NCBI RefSeq assembly: GCF_009733795.1
Contig: NZ_WNXX01000022.1
Span: forward strand, 1-54,079
Direction: 5' to 3'
DNA: 54,079 nt
Source: Actinotalea caeni
Lineage (GTDB): Bacteria > Actinomycetota > Actinomycetes > Actinomycetales > Beutenbergiaceae
Shown piece after piece: positions 26,379-34,761 of the stretch. The first letter of the stretch is position 1, and each line of letters begins with the position of its first letter. Below the pieces are notes generated by a model, which saw nothing but the letters and a program-made list of their open reading frames with translations, was not told the DNA's origin and did no database searches. The translations under genes and the position numbers were made by a program.

Positions 26379-27146
26379 GTGATCGAGCTCAAGTCCCCGC
26401 GTGAGATCGAGGCGATGCGACCGGCCGGCCGGTTCGTGGCCGAGGTGCTGACCGCGCTCAAGGAGAAGGCCGCCGTCGGCGTCAACCTGCTCGAGCTCGA
26501 CGAGCTCGCGCACGACATGATCCGGCGCGCGGGTGCGACGTCCTGCTACATCGACTACCACCCCTCGTTCGGTGCGAGCCCCTTCGGCAAGGTGCTGTGC
26601 ACCTCGGTGAACGACGCCGTGCTGCACGGACTCCCGCACGACTACGAGCTGGCCGACGGCGACCTGCTCTCGGTCGACTTCGCGGCGAGCGTCGACGGGT
26701 GGGTGGCGGACTCCGCGCTCAGCGTGGTCGTCGGCACGCCGCGCCAGGAGGACCTCGAGCTGATCGCCGCCACCGAGGAGGCGCTCGAGCGGGCGATCGA
26801 GGTCGCGCAGGTCGGCAACAAGATCGGCGACATCGCCGCCGCGATCGGCGCGGTCGCGACGGCGCACGGCTGGGGCGTCAACACCGACTTCGGGGGCCAC
26901 GGCGTCGGCCGCACGATGCACGGCGAGCCGCACGTCCCCAACGCGGGCCGCGCCGGCCGCGGGCTGCCGCTGCGCCCCGGCCTGGTCATCGCGATCGAGC
27001 CCTGGTTCATGCTCGGCACCGACCAGATCTACACCGACCCCGACGGCTGGACGCTGCGCAGCGTCGACGGCTCCCGGGGTGCGCACTCCGAGCACACGGT
27101 CGCGATCACCCACGAGGGACCGATCGTGCTGACCGCGCGCGACTGA
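26379..27146 (+). CDS. map: Type I methionine aminopeptidase
   Basis: A 255-residue protein of standard length for type I enzymes. All five metal ligands are in place: D100 and D111 (SVDFAASVDGWVADSA), H174 (FGGHGVGRTM), E207 (AIEPWF) and E238 (HSEHTV); H83 (VLHGLP) and H181 (MHGEPH) line the substrate pocket. It removes the N-terminal formyl-cleaved Met from new proteins in the cytoplasm. There is no N-terminal SH3-binding extension as in the second mycobacterial MetAP. It is a monocistronic leaderless gene, not beside secY/adk where one map copy usually lies, so a second map elsewhere is likely. Confidence 0.95.
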   Translation: MIELKSPREIEAMRPAGRFVAEVLTALKEKAAVGVNLLELDELAHDMIRRAGATSCYIDYHPSFGASPFGKVLCTSVNDAVLHGLPHDYELADGDLLSVDFAASVDGWVADSALSVVVGTPRQEDLELIAATEEALERAIEVAQVGNKIGDIAAAIGAVATAHGWGVNTDFGGHGVGRTMHGEPHVPNAGRAGRGLPLRPGLVIAIEPWFMLGTDQIYTDPDGWTLRSVDGSRGAHSEHTVAITHEGPIVLTARD

Positions 27147-27158
27147 GCCGGCGCGACC

Positions 27159-27626
27159 TCAGTCCTCGGCGAGCCGGGCGGGGAAGCCGCCGGTGGCGAT
27201 GGGGCCCCAGCGCTCGATCGTGATGCGGATGAGCGACTTGGCCTGCCTGCGCATGGCCTCGCGGTACTCGTCCCAGTCGGGGTGCTCGCCCGCGATGCAC
27301 CGGTAGTACTCGACCAGCGGATCCACCGAGTCCGGCGGGTCGATGACCTCCGCGGTGCCGTCGAGCTGGATCCAGGCGCCGTTGAACTCGTCGGAGAGCA
27401 CGCACACCGACGCGGCGGGCCGGCGTCGCAGGTTGGCGGCCTTGGCGCGGTCGGGGTACGTCGAGACGACGACCTTGCCGTCGGACGACAGGCCCATCGT
27501 CACGGGCGACAGCTGGGGGCCGCCGTTGGCGCGGGTCGTCATGAGGACGCCGTGGTGGCGGGGCCGCACGAACTCCTCCATGCCGGCCCTGTCGACGGTG
27601 CTGGTCGTCGCGATCTGTCGAGGCAT
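27159..27626 (-). CDS. PPOX-class (pyridoxamine 5'-phosphate oxidase-like) F420/FMN-dependent protein
   Basis: A 155-residue split-barrel protein: HHGVLMTTRANGGPQLSPVT is the first strand pair, VVVSTYPDRAKAANLRRRPA the flavin-contacting segment, and AWIQLDGTAEVID the third block, the pattern of TIGR03618-type actinobacterial F420-dependent reductases. The C-terminus (RITIERWGPIATGGFPARL) is also typical. It probably binds F420 and reduces an unknown small molecule. The ATG at 27624-27626 follows a 20-base gap after the transglutaminase gene of the same strand, so it may be the last gene of that operon. Confidence 0.88.
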   Translation of the reverse strand: MPRQIATTSTVDRAGMEEFVRPRHHGVLMTTRANGGPQLSPVTMGLSSDGKVVVSTYPDRAKAANLRRRPAASVCVLSDEFNGAWIQLDGTAEVIDPPDSVDPLVEYYRCIAGEHPDWDEYREAMRRQAKSLIRITIERWGPIATGGFPARLAED

Positions 27627-27646
27627 GCCCCCAGCCTGGCAGAACC

Positions 27647-28630
27647 TCAGGTCGCGGGCACCCCCGCCTCGACCTCCGCGACCTGGGCGTCGAGCTCCTC
27701 CGGCTCGATCGGCCACAGGTCGACGCCGACGTTCAGCTGCGAGCCCGAGCCCTCGGTGTAGACGATGCCGCGCAGCGGCGAGACGTCGCGGTAGTCGCGA
27801 CCCCAGCCGAGCACGACGTAGCGGTTGTCGATCACCTGGTCGTTGGTGGGGTCGACGTGCAGCCAGCCGCCGCCTGGGATCCACACGGCGGCCCACGCGT
27901 GCGACGCGTCGACGCCGCGCAGCTTCGGGCGGCCCGGTGCGGGCCGGGTCTCGATGTACCCCGACACGTACCGCGCCGCCAGGCCCATCGATCGGGCGCA
28001 CCCGATCAGCAGGTGCGCGAAGTCCTGGCACACCCCGGTGCGGCGCTCGAGCACCTCCGGCAGCCGGGTGCGCACCGTCGTCGAGCCGGTGCGGTACTCG
28101 AAGTCGGCGTGGATGCGGCTGGTCAGGTCCAGCACCACGTCCGCCAGCGGCCGACCCGGGCCGAAGCTGGGTGCGGCGTAGGCGCGGACCTCCTCGCCGA
28201 CGTCGACCAGCGGCGACGCCAGCCGCGACTCCGCGATCGCGAGCGCACCGGCCGTGCTGCCGCTGCTGCGGGCGTCGGGTGCGAGCACCGTGCGGACGGC
28301 CTGCGCCGCGAGCTCCCACGGCACGTTGGGCAGCCGCGAACGCTCCGCGCGGCGGCGGGTGACCGTCAGCACCGACGACGAGCGCACCTGCAGCTCGGTG
28401 TGCGGCTCGGTGACGTGGAAGTAGGTCGAGGTGTTGCCGTGGTAGTCGCGGTGGTCGCGCACCTCGGCGGCCGCGGGGGTGACGTCGAGCCGGCTGGCGT
28501 GCACCTGCTGCCCGCCACCCGGCCGCGGCAGCAGCACCGCCCGGCCGTAGGAGGAGGTGACCTCCTGCGGGTAGGTGTAGGTCGTCAGGTGCGTGAGCCG
28601 GTAGTGGCGTGCCTCGCGCGCGTCGCTCAT
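27647..28630 (-). CDS. Transglutaminase-like protease family protein
   Basis: A 327-residue protein with an N-terminal transglutaminase beta-domain (YRLTHLTTYTYPQEVTSSYG) and a transglutaminase core with the triad Cys201 (RRTGVCQDFAHLL), His244 (VDASHAWAAVW) and Asp260 (WLHVDPTND). It has no signal peptide, so acts in the cytoplasm. Its ATG overlaps the stop of the ATP-grasp/alpha-E gene by 4 bases. This transglutaminase always travels with circularly permuted ATP-grasp and alpha-E proteins in bacteria, pointing to formation and cleavage of a peptide or isopeptide bond, but the substrate is unknown. Confidence 0.92.
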   Translation of the reverse strand: MSDAREARHYRLTHLTTYTYPQEVTSSYGRAVLLPRPGGGQQVHASRLDVTPAAAEVRDHRDYHGNTSTYFHVTEPHTELQVRSSSVLTVTRRRAERSRLPNVPWELAAQAVRTVLAPDARSSGSTAGALAIAESRLASPLVDVGEEVRAYAAPSFGPGRPLADVVLDLTSRIHADFEYRTGSTTVRTRLPEVLERRTGVCQDFAHLLIGCARSMGLAARYVSGYIETRPAPGRPKLRGVDASHAWAAVWIPGGGWLHVDPTNDQVIDNRYVVLGWGRDYRDVSPLRGIVYTEGSGSQLNVGVDLWPIEPEELDAQVAEVEAGVPAT

Positions 28631-31125
28631 CCCGCACCTCCGCCCCACTCGGCGGCGTCGGCCCACGGGCTGGCCGTGGGGTGCCGGAAGTGGACGCGGG
28701 CGATCTCGCCGGCGAGCTCCTCCAGCCGCCACCGCAGCGACTCCAGCACCTCGGCGAGCCGGGGCCGATGACCATCGGCGTCGACGACGATCGCGGCCGC
28801 GGGGTCCAGCTCGGCGAGCAGGTCGTGCAGGTCCGTGAGCAGCTGGTCGCGCGCGGCGACGCGGCTGCCGCTCGCGGGCAGGCTGAGGAGGTCGGCGCGG
28901 ATCTCCTCGAGCTGGTAGGCGAGCGAACGGGGGTTGGACTCGTCGAGGAGCAGCAGGTCGAGGAAGGCGTCCGGGCGGGCCTGCGTCTGCGACCGGCGCC
29001 GGTAGGTGATCACCGACTCGTGCGCGATCAGCACCGACTCCAGCACCATCGCGTCCACCATCGCGGTCCGCCTCGTCGTCACGGTCGCCTGCAGCGTCGC
29101 GACCAGCCGCTGGGCGCGCTCGATGCGGCGGCCGACGTCCATGAGCCACCACCCGACGTCGCGCACCATCGACTCGCTCGCGATGCCCGCCATCGCCAGC
29201 AGCCCCTCGAGGCAGCGTGCGAGCACGCGGCCGAGCCCGAGGCCCTCGCCGGAGTCGCGCAGCTGTCGCGCCCGCTCCTTGTTGAGCGCCCGCACGACGC
29301 CGGAGAGCGCGAGCCAGGTGTCCGCGGAGAGCTGGTCGCGCACGGCGCTCGCCGCCCGGGCGACGCCGTCGACGGCGTGGGCCACCGAACCGGGCCGGTC
29401 CTCGTCGAGCACGAGCTCGGTGAGCGTGCCCTCGCCGACGACCTCGGCGACTGCGTCCATGAGGACGGCCAGCGCACGGCCGCCCGGCGAGCGGGGCAGC
29501 TGGTGGTAGTCCTCCCACCGGTCGGCCACCGCCCGCACGAGCCGCACCGTGGCCTCGGCGCGCTCGGTGCGGCGGCCGAGCCGGAACAGCTCCTCGGCGG
29601 CACCCGGGCTGATCGCGCTCGCCCACCGGCCCCGCGGGGCGATCGGCGTCGCGTCCTCCTCCGGCCAGGGCTCGGTCAGCGGCTGCGGCTCGGCGGCGAG
29701 CACCCAGACGTCCTTGACGCCGCCGCCGAGCGGGGCGCGCACGAGCTCCTCGGCGCGGCCGCCCGCCGTCGTCACGCGCGCGAGCGCGCCGGACATCACC
29801 TGGTAGCCCTGCTGCCGCGCGACCGCGAAGGTGCGCAGCACGGTCGGCCGGGCGTCGAGCCGGCCGTCGCCCACGGTCGGGGTGGTCGACGCCTCGGTCG
29901 GCTCCTGGCCGACCCACAGGTGCGGCGTCTGCGAGATCCGCGCCGCGAGGTCGGCCCGCTCGAAGGTCGACAGCTCCCACCCGTGCACGGGCGTGCTGCC
30001 GGGCGTCGTGGTGCTGATGACCAGCCGGTCGAGGTTGGCGATGACGTGCGAGCACATCGACCGCTCGCCGCACCAGTAGGTGACCGCGGACGCGAGCGCG
30101 AGCTCCTCGCCGCGTAGCTCGCGGCACAGCCGCGGCAGGTAGGTGAGCAGCGCGGGGTTCTCCAGGACCCCGGAGCCGAGCGGGTTGACCACGGTGACGC
30201 TGCCGGTGCGCGCCGCCTCCACCAGACCGGGCACGCCGAGCCGCGAGCCGCCGGGCAGGTCGAGCGGGTCGCAGTGCGCGCCGTCGACGTGGCGGACGAC
30301 GACGTCGACGGGCTCGCGCCCCTCGAGCGAGCGCATCCAGACGCGGCCGTCGGCCACCGTGAGGTCCTCGCCCTCGACCATCGGGAGCCCGAGCATCGTC
30401 GCGAGGTAGCCGTGGTCGAACGCGGTCGGAGAGTCGGGGCCGGGCGTGAGCAGGACGATCCGTGGGTCGTCGTCGGAGCCGACCGGCGCGACCTCGTGCA
30501 GGCCCTGCCGCATCGCGTGGAAGAACGGCCCGACGCGCCGGATGCGGGCCTGCCGGTACAGACCCGCGAGCACCTGTGCCACGACCCGCCGGTCCTCCAT
30601 GACGTACCCCATGCCACCGGGCACCTGGGTGCGGTCGGCCAGCACCGCCCAGGCGCCGTCGGCGTTGCGCACGACGTCGGCCGCGTGGGTGAACAGCTGG
30701 TGGCGGCCGGGGATCGTGATGCCGTCGGCGGCTCGGAGGAAGCCCGGGTGGGCGAGCACGATCTCGGCGGGCAGCAGCCCGGATGAGAGCAGCCGTCGGT
30801 CGGTCACCAGGTCGGTGAGGACGGCGTCGAGCAGCTCCGCGCGCTGGCGCAGCCGCGCCTCGAGGTCGGTCCACTCCTCCTCGTCGATCATGACCGGCAG
30901 GGGGTCGAGCGGCCACGGCACGTCGTCGGGGTCGGTGCCGTAGCGGACGCCGTGGTCCTCCAGCAGGGTGACGACGTCGTCGCTGCGCAGCCGCAGCCGG
31001 TCCCAGGAGTCGAGCCCCGCGAGCGCTGCCATCTGGTCCCACGCGGCCCGGGTGGCCCCGGTCGACTGGAGCATCTCGTCGTGGCCCGGCCCGGCCGCGC
31101 GGTAGGACGCGAGGAGGTCGGTCAC
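28627..31125 (-). CDS. Circularly permuted ATP-grasp ligase fused to alpha-E domain
   Basis: An 832-residue two-domain protein. Residues to about 480 are a circularly permuted type 2 ATP-grasp domain (PVMIDEEEWTDLEARLRQRA, LYRQARIRRVGPFFHAMRQG, IVLLTPGPDSPTAFDHGYLA, ENPALLTYLPRLC). From about 510 follows the helical alpha-E domain (LFRLGRRTERAEATVRLVRA, DVGWWLMDVGRRIERAQRLV). Usually these are two genes; fused versions are known. I prefer the GTG at 31125 since ggag lies 6 bases before it; a TTG at 31137 has no ribosome site. Predicted to form an amide bond using ATP. Confidence 0.9.
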   Translation of the reverse strand: MTDLLASYRAAGPGHDEMLQSTGATRAAWDQMAALAGLDSWDRLRLRSDDVVTLLEDHGVRYGTDPDDVPWPLDPLPVMIDEEEWTDLEARLRQRAELLDAVLTDLVTDRRLLSSGLLPAEIVLAHPGFLRAADGITIPGRHQLFTHAADVVRNADGAWAVLADRTQVPGGMGYVMEDRRVVAQVLAGLYRQARIRRVGPFFHAMRQGLHEVAPVGSDDDPRIVLLTPGPDSPTAFDHGYLATMLGLPMVEGEDLTVADGRVWMRSLEGREPVDVVVRHVDGAHCDPLDLPGGSRLGVPGLVEAARTGSVTVVNPLGSGVLENPALLTYLPRLCRELRGEELALASAVTYWCGERSMCSHVIANLDRLVISTTTPGSTPVHGWELSTFERADLAARISQTPHLWVGQEPTEASTTPTVGDGRLDARPTVLRTFAVARQQGYQVMSGALARVTTAGGRAEELVRAPLGGGVKDVWVLAAEPQPLTEPWPEEDATPIAPRGRWASAISPGAAEELFRLGRRTERAEATVRLVRAVADRWEDYHQLPRSPGGRALAVLMDAVAEVVGEGTLTELVLDEDRPGSVAHAVDGVARAASAVRDQLSADTWLALSGVVRALNKERARQLRDSGEGLGLGRVLARCLEGLLAMAGIASESMVRDVGWWLMDVGRRIERAQRLVATLQATVTTRRTAMVDAMVLESVLIAHESVITYRRRSQTQARPDAFLDLLLLDESNPRSLAYQLEEIRADLLSLPASGSRVAARDQLLTDLHDLLAELDPAAAIVVDADGHRPRLAEVLESLRWRLEELAGEIARVHFRHPTASPWADAAEWGGGAG

Positions 31126-31364
31126 GCGGTTCTCCAAGGAGCGGTAAAGGTCGGGAGGGGCGTGCGAGACGCTCCACTCATCACTTTACGGGTGATTTGC
31201 CACGCGGTGCCACGGTGTCCACCGCGCCGCGCCGGGACGCGCCCGACGACGCCGCCGGCGGCGCGCCCGCGATCCCCGCGATCGGTCGGTCCCCCGCATC
31301 TCCCTGGCGCAACCGCGGGCGCCGGGGCACACTGGGAGCACGATCTCCGACCCAGGAGGCCACC

Positions 31365-32027
31365 GTGACCACGTCCCCTGACCTGCTCCCCATGCTCGCG
31401 CGTGGCCGGCACCGCAGCCCCCGCCGGGGTGCGTGCTTCATGGAGCTCGCCTCCTACCTCGCCGGTGAGCGCTGGAGCGACGCACCGGCGTGCACCGACC
31501 CGTCGCTCGCGGGCCTCGCCCGCATGGTCAACGACGCGATGTCGGACGGCGCCCGGCCGTCCCTGGCGCCGCTCGTGCCGTCGGTCGTCGGCGTCACCGG
31601 GATGCCGCCGACGTTCGCGGGCGACCTCGCCCTGCTCGCGGTCGACCACAGCATCAGGGTGGTCGCCGCCTCCCACCAGCGCGCGCTCGCCGTGGGCACG
31701 CTGCGGCTGCTCGAGACGGACGGCGCGACCGCCTCGCCCGAGCTGCGCACGCGTGCCCGTGCGGCGCTGCGCGACGTCCCCGACGCGCACCGGTGGGCTG
31801 CCCGCTTCCTCGGCCGGGTCTCGGTGCCGCACCGGCAGTCGCCGGCCCATGCGCTGCTGGAGGTCGCCGTGACGGCGCTGGCCGTCGCGTGCGTCCCCGA
31901 CGCCGACGACCGCCTCGAGGCCCTCCTGCGGGAGGCGGTCTCGTTCGCGCGCCACCTCGTCCAGGCCGGTGAGGCGCCCGACCTCGTCGCCGACGACTGG
32001 CGCGGCCTGGTGCGGGCCGCTGGCTGA
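31365..32027 (+). CDS. Hypothetical protein
   Basis: A 220-residue, mostly helical soluble protein starting MTTSPDLLPMLARGRH, with the block GACFMELASYLAGERWSDAP near residues 22-41 and then repeated Ala/Leu-rich helices. The GTG start has caggaggcc 8 bases upstream. I recognise no catalytic motif or family with certainty. It is divergent from the ATP-grasp gene across a 239-base region containing an AT-richer inverted pair (ATCAC and GTGAT near 31180), where both promoters presumably lie. A TAAAGT-like -10 box for the ATP-grasp operon is found there on the reverse strand. Confidence 0.82.
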   Translation: MTTSPDLLPMLARGRHRSPRRGACFMELASYLAGERWSDAPACTDPSLAGLARMVNDAMSDGARPSLAPLVPSVVGVTGMPPTFAGDLALLAVDHSIRVVAASHQRALAVGTLRLLETDGATASPELRTRARAALRDVPDAHRWAARFLGRVSVPHRQSPAHALLEVAVTALAVACVPDADDRLEALLREAVSFARHLVQAGEAPDLVADDWRGLVRAAG

Positions 32028-32098
32028 GCGCGCACCCGCCGGCGAGACGACCGCCGTCCGGCCCGCCGGCGACCGCCCGCGCGCGGCAGGGTGAGTCC

Positions 32099-32638
32099 AT
32101 GAGCACACCGATCACCCCCGACACCAAGGACTGGACCTGGGTCGTCGAGCGCCCCTGTCCCGAGTGCGGGTTCGACCCGGGCTCGGTCACGCGCGGCACG
32201 CTGCCCGCGAGGATCGCGGCCGCCGCGGCCCCCTGGCCCGACCGGCTCGCCCGCCCCGACGCGCGCGACCGCCCCGACCCGACCGTGTGGTCGCCCACCG
32301 AGTACGCCGCGCACGTGCGCGACGTCGCCGGGGTGATGGCGGCGCGGCTGCGCCTCATCCTCGACGAGGACGACCCGCGATTCCCGAGCTGGGACCAGGA
32401 CGCGGCCGCCGTCGAGGGCGACTACCCGAGCACCGACCCGGCCCGCGTCACCACCGAGCTGCAGGCCGCCGTCGGCGCCCTCGCCGCCGCCTACGGCGCC
32501 GTGGCCGACGAGGAGTGGGACCGGCCGGGGCTGCGCAGCAACGGGTCGGTGTTCACCGCGTGGACGCTCGGCGTCTACGCGCTGCACGACCTCGAGCACC
32601 ACCTGCACGACGTCGGCGCCGTGGCCGGAGGGCGATGA
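32099..32638 (+). CDS. DinB-family (four-helix) protein with CPEC motif
   Basis: A 179-residue protein of the DinB/YfiT superfamily: helix 1 has WVVERPCPECGFDPGS with a Cys pair at 20 and 23, and the metal-binding helices show EYAAHVRDVAGVMAARL and YALHDLEHHLHDV, whose His residues form the usual nickel or zinc triad. Proteins with this start (DWTWV..RPCPECG) are common in actinobacteria. Relatives are thiol-dependent transferases using mycothiol or bacillithiol; this one is likely mycothiol-related by taxonomy, inferred only. The gene is free-standing. Confidence 0.83.
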   Translation: MSTPITPDTKDWTWVVERPCPECGFDPGSVTRGTLPARIAAAAAPWPDRLARPDARDRPDPTVWSPTEYAAHVRDVAGVMAARLRLILDEDDPRFPSWDQDAAAVEGDYPSTDPARVTTELQAAVGALAAAYGAVADEEWDRPGLRSNGSVFTAWTLGVYALHDLEHHLHDVGAVAGGR

Positions 32639-32726
32639 CCCTCCGGTAGCCCGAGGGTCGACGACGGTCGCATGGGGTGATCTCCTCAGGGCCGACGGGG
32701 CCGCGACCGCGCGCCGGGCCGCTTCC

Positions 32727-32732
32727 TACACT
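32727..32732 (+). promoter_or_regulatory. -10 box (TACACT) of leaderless M50 peptidase gene
   Basis: TACACT ends 6 bases before the ATG and there is no ribosome site. Confidence 0.5.
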
Positions 32733-32738
32733 CGGGGG

Positions 32739-33440
32739 ATGTCCGCCAGCTCCTGGGTGGCCGAGGCGCTGCGGCGCGTGCGCCCCGGCGACCCGGTCGT
32801 GCTCGGGGGCACCGAGCTGGCGGTGGTGGCCGCCGTCGCGCTCGCGGTCGTGCTCGTGCCGCAGGCGTGGCGCGTCGCCCGGCTGGGCGTGACGCTGGTG
32901 CACGAGCTGGGTCACGCGGTGGTCGGGGTGGCGGTGGGCCGCCGCTTCACCGGCTTCGTGCTGCGCGGCGACGCGTCCGGGCACGCGGTCACCCACGGTC
33001 GCGGCCGTGGGCCCGGGCTCGCCGCGACCACCTGGGCGGGGTACCCGGCGCCGGCCCTGCTGGCCGCCGGGCTGGCGGCCGCCACCGGCCGTGGCTGGGC
33101 CGCGCCCGTGCTCGCCGTGCTCGGGCTCGTGCTCGTCGTGGCGCTGGTGCGGGTGCGCTCGGTGCTGACCGGCGTCGTCACGGTCGGCACGCTCGCGGGT
33201 GTCGTGGCGCTGTGGTGGTGGGGCGAGGCGCACCTGCAGGCGCAGGTGCTCGTCGGCGCCGCGGCGGTGCTGCTGGTCGGCGCCTGGCGGCACGTGGTGG
33301 TCGCGGCGCGCGACCCGAGCCCGGGCAACGACGCCCGGGTGCTGGCGCGGCTGACCCGGCTGCCGCGCGTGGTGTGGCTCGCGACGTTCGTGCTCGTGTG
33401 CGCGGGCGCGGCCTGGGTGGTCCTCGACGCGGTCAGGTGA
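32739..33440 (+). CDS. M50-family membrane metallopeptidase
   Basis: A 233-residue polytopic protein with the zinc-binding HELGH motif (H55, E56, H59) inside a membrane helix after LVPQAWRVARLGVTLV. Five to six hydrophobic segments follow. Site-2-type proteases of this small class (M50B-like) lack a PDZ domain and are abundant in actinobacteria; the cleaved substrate is unknown and some homologues may be non-proteolytic. Its stop codon lies inside the 3' end of the convergent MazG-like gene (8-base overlap). Confidence 0.85.
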   Translation: MSASSWVAEALRRVRPGDPVVLGGTELAVVAAVALAVVLVPQAWRVARLGVTLVHELGHAVVGVAVGRRFTGFVLRGDASGHAVTHGRGRGPGLAATTWAGYPAPALLAAGLAAATGRGWAAPVLAVLGLVLVVALVRVRSVLTGVVTVGTLAGVVALWWWGEAHLQAQVLVGAAAVLLVGAWRHVVVAARDPSPGNDARVLARLTRLPRVVWLATFVLVCAGAAWVVLDAVR

Positions 33441-33897
33441 GCCGCTCGGCGGACCGCGCGAGCACGCCGGCGACGTCGGGCGGCGCGTAGGAGGGCCCCT
33501 TGAGGACCTTGCCGTCGGCGCGGTGGACCGGCCGACCGTCGGCGCCGAGCTTCGACAGGTTCGAGGCGTGGACCTCGGCCAGCACCTCGGGCAGCGGGAT
33601 GCCGCACTCCAGCGCCATCCCGTAGACGACGTACACGAGGTCGGCCAGCGCGTCGGCCGCCGCGACGACGTCGCGCGTGCCGTCGTCGTCGGCGACGGCC
33701 GCGGCGAACGCGGCGGCGACGTGCTCGCCGGCGCGAGCGCCGTAGACGGCGGCGACCAGCTCGGCGAACTCCTCGGCGACGAGCGCCATCCGCATGTGCA
33801 CACGGTCCGTCGCGACGCTCGCGGCGCCGTCGGCCACCGGGACGTCGTAGGTGGCGTGGAACTGCCGCACCAGGGCCTCGGGGTCGCGTCCGTCCAT
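33433..33897 (-). CDS. MazG-like nucleoside triphosphate pyrophosphohydrolase
   Basis: A 154-residue all-alpha protein with the MazG/dUTPase-type metal motif EEFAEL (helix 2) followed by AADALADLVYVVYGMALECG, giving the Exx(E)...D..D pattern. The C-terminal GRPVHRADGKVLKGPSYAPP is the characteristic tail of the phosphoribosyl-ATP pyrophosphohydrolase-like/HAD-superfamily annotated family found near such genes. It would hydrolyse a non-canonical NTP to NMP and pyrophosphate; the exact substrate is unknown. Confidence 0.85.
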   Translation of the reverse strand: MDGRDPEALVRQFHATYDVPVADGAASVATDRVHMRMALVAEEFAELVAAVYGARAGEHVAAAFAAAVADDDGTRDVVAAADALADLVYVVYGMALECGIPLPEVLAEVHASNLSKLGADGRPVHRADGKVLKGPSYAPPDVAGVLARSAERLT

Positions 33898-33918
33898 CCG
33901 CCCACGGTAGGCGAGCCG

Positions 33919-33924
33919 TACCCT
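33919..33924 (+). promoter_or_regulatory. -10 box (TACCCT) of leaderless GH114 gene
   Basis: TACCCT ends 6 bases before the GTG start, with no ribosome site. Confidence 0.55.
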
Positions 33925-33930
33925 GGGCCG

Positions 33931-34728
33931 GTGCGCGGGAGATGGACGACGGCGGTGCTCGCCGGGGCGCTCGTGCTCACGGTGGCCGCCTGCTCGCCCG
34001 CGCCCGAGCCCGTGCAGCCGCCGCCGGGGGTCGGTCTCGACTACCAGCTGGGCGGCGACTACCCGCTGCCGGAGGGTGCCGAGCTCGTCGTGCGGCAGTG
34101 GCGCGACGGCGAGGCGGAGCCGGACGCGTACTCGGTCTGCTACCTCAACGCCTTCCAGACGGAGGCCGCCGAGGGGCACCCCGACCACGCGAGCAACTGG
34201 CCGCCGGGGACGATCTGGTTCGAGGGCGAGGACCCGGCCTGGCCGGGCGAGCACCCGGTCGACATCAGCAGCAACCGGCAGCGGCGGCTCGCGGTCGAGT
34301 TCCTCACCGCCCGTCTGGAGGAGTGCGTGGTGCGCGGCTTCCAGGCGGTCGAGCTCGACAACCTCGACACCTGGCTGCGGTACCCGGACGCGCCGTTCGA
34401 CCGCGACGACGCGGTCGCCTACGCGCGGCTCGTCGTCGAGGAGGCCACCTCGCTCGGGCTCGCGGTGGCGCAGAAGAACACCCCCGAGCTGCTGGACGTC
34501 GCGCGCACCGAGATCGGCTTCGGGTTCGCGATCGTCGAGGAGTGCGGCGAGCACGACGAGTGCCAGGCCTTCGTCGACACCTACGACGGCCGGGTCTACG
34601 CCGTCGAGCACACCGAGGAGGGGCTGGCGGCGGCGTGCGCCGCGATCGGCGACGTCGCGGGCGTCGTGCTGCGTGACCGCGAGCTCGTCACACCGGACGA
34701 CCCGGGGTACGTGCACGGCACCTGCTGA
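33931..34728 (+). CDS. GH114 family lipoprotein (endo-alpha-1,4-polygalactosaminidase-like)
   Basis: A 265-residue lipoprotein: the signal peptide ends in the lipobox LTVAAC with Cys21 as lipid site. The mature part is a TIM-barrel of glycoside hydrolase family 114: VCYLNAFQTEAAEGHPD, then VRGFQAVELDNLDTW (catalytic-region Asp), VAQKNTPELLDVARTEIGFG and FAIVEECGEHDECQAF. Family members cut alpha-1,4-galactosaminan. It would act at the outer face of the membrane, perhaps on biofilm or wall polysaccharide; the substrate is not proven. The start is the leaderless GTG. Confidence 0.9.
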   Translation: MRGRWTTAVLAGALVLTVAACSPAPEPVQPPPGVGLDYQLGGDYPLPEGAELVVRQWRDGEAEPDAYSVCYLNAFQTEAAEGHPDHASNWPPGTIWFEGEDPAWPGEHPVDISSNRQRRLAVEFLTARLEECVVRGFQAVELDNLDTWLRYPDAPFDRDDAVAYARLVVEEATSLGLAVAQKNTPELLDVARTEIGFGFAIVEECGEHDECQAFVDTYDGRVYAVEHTEEGLAAACAAIGDVAGVVLRDRELVTPDDPGYVHGTC

Positions 34729-34761
34729 GCGGCGCCGTCCGGCCATCGGTCGGCGGTGGCG

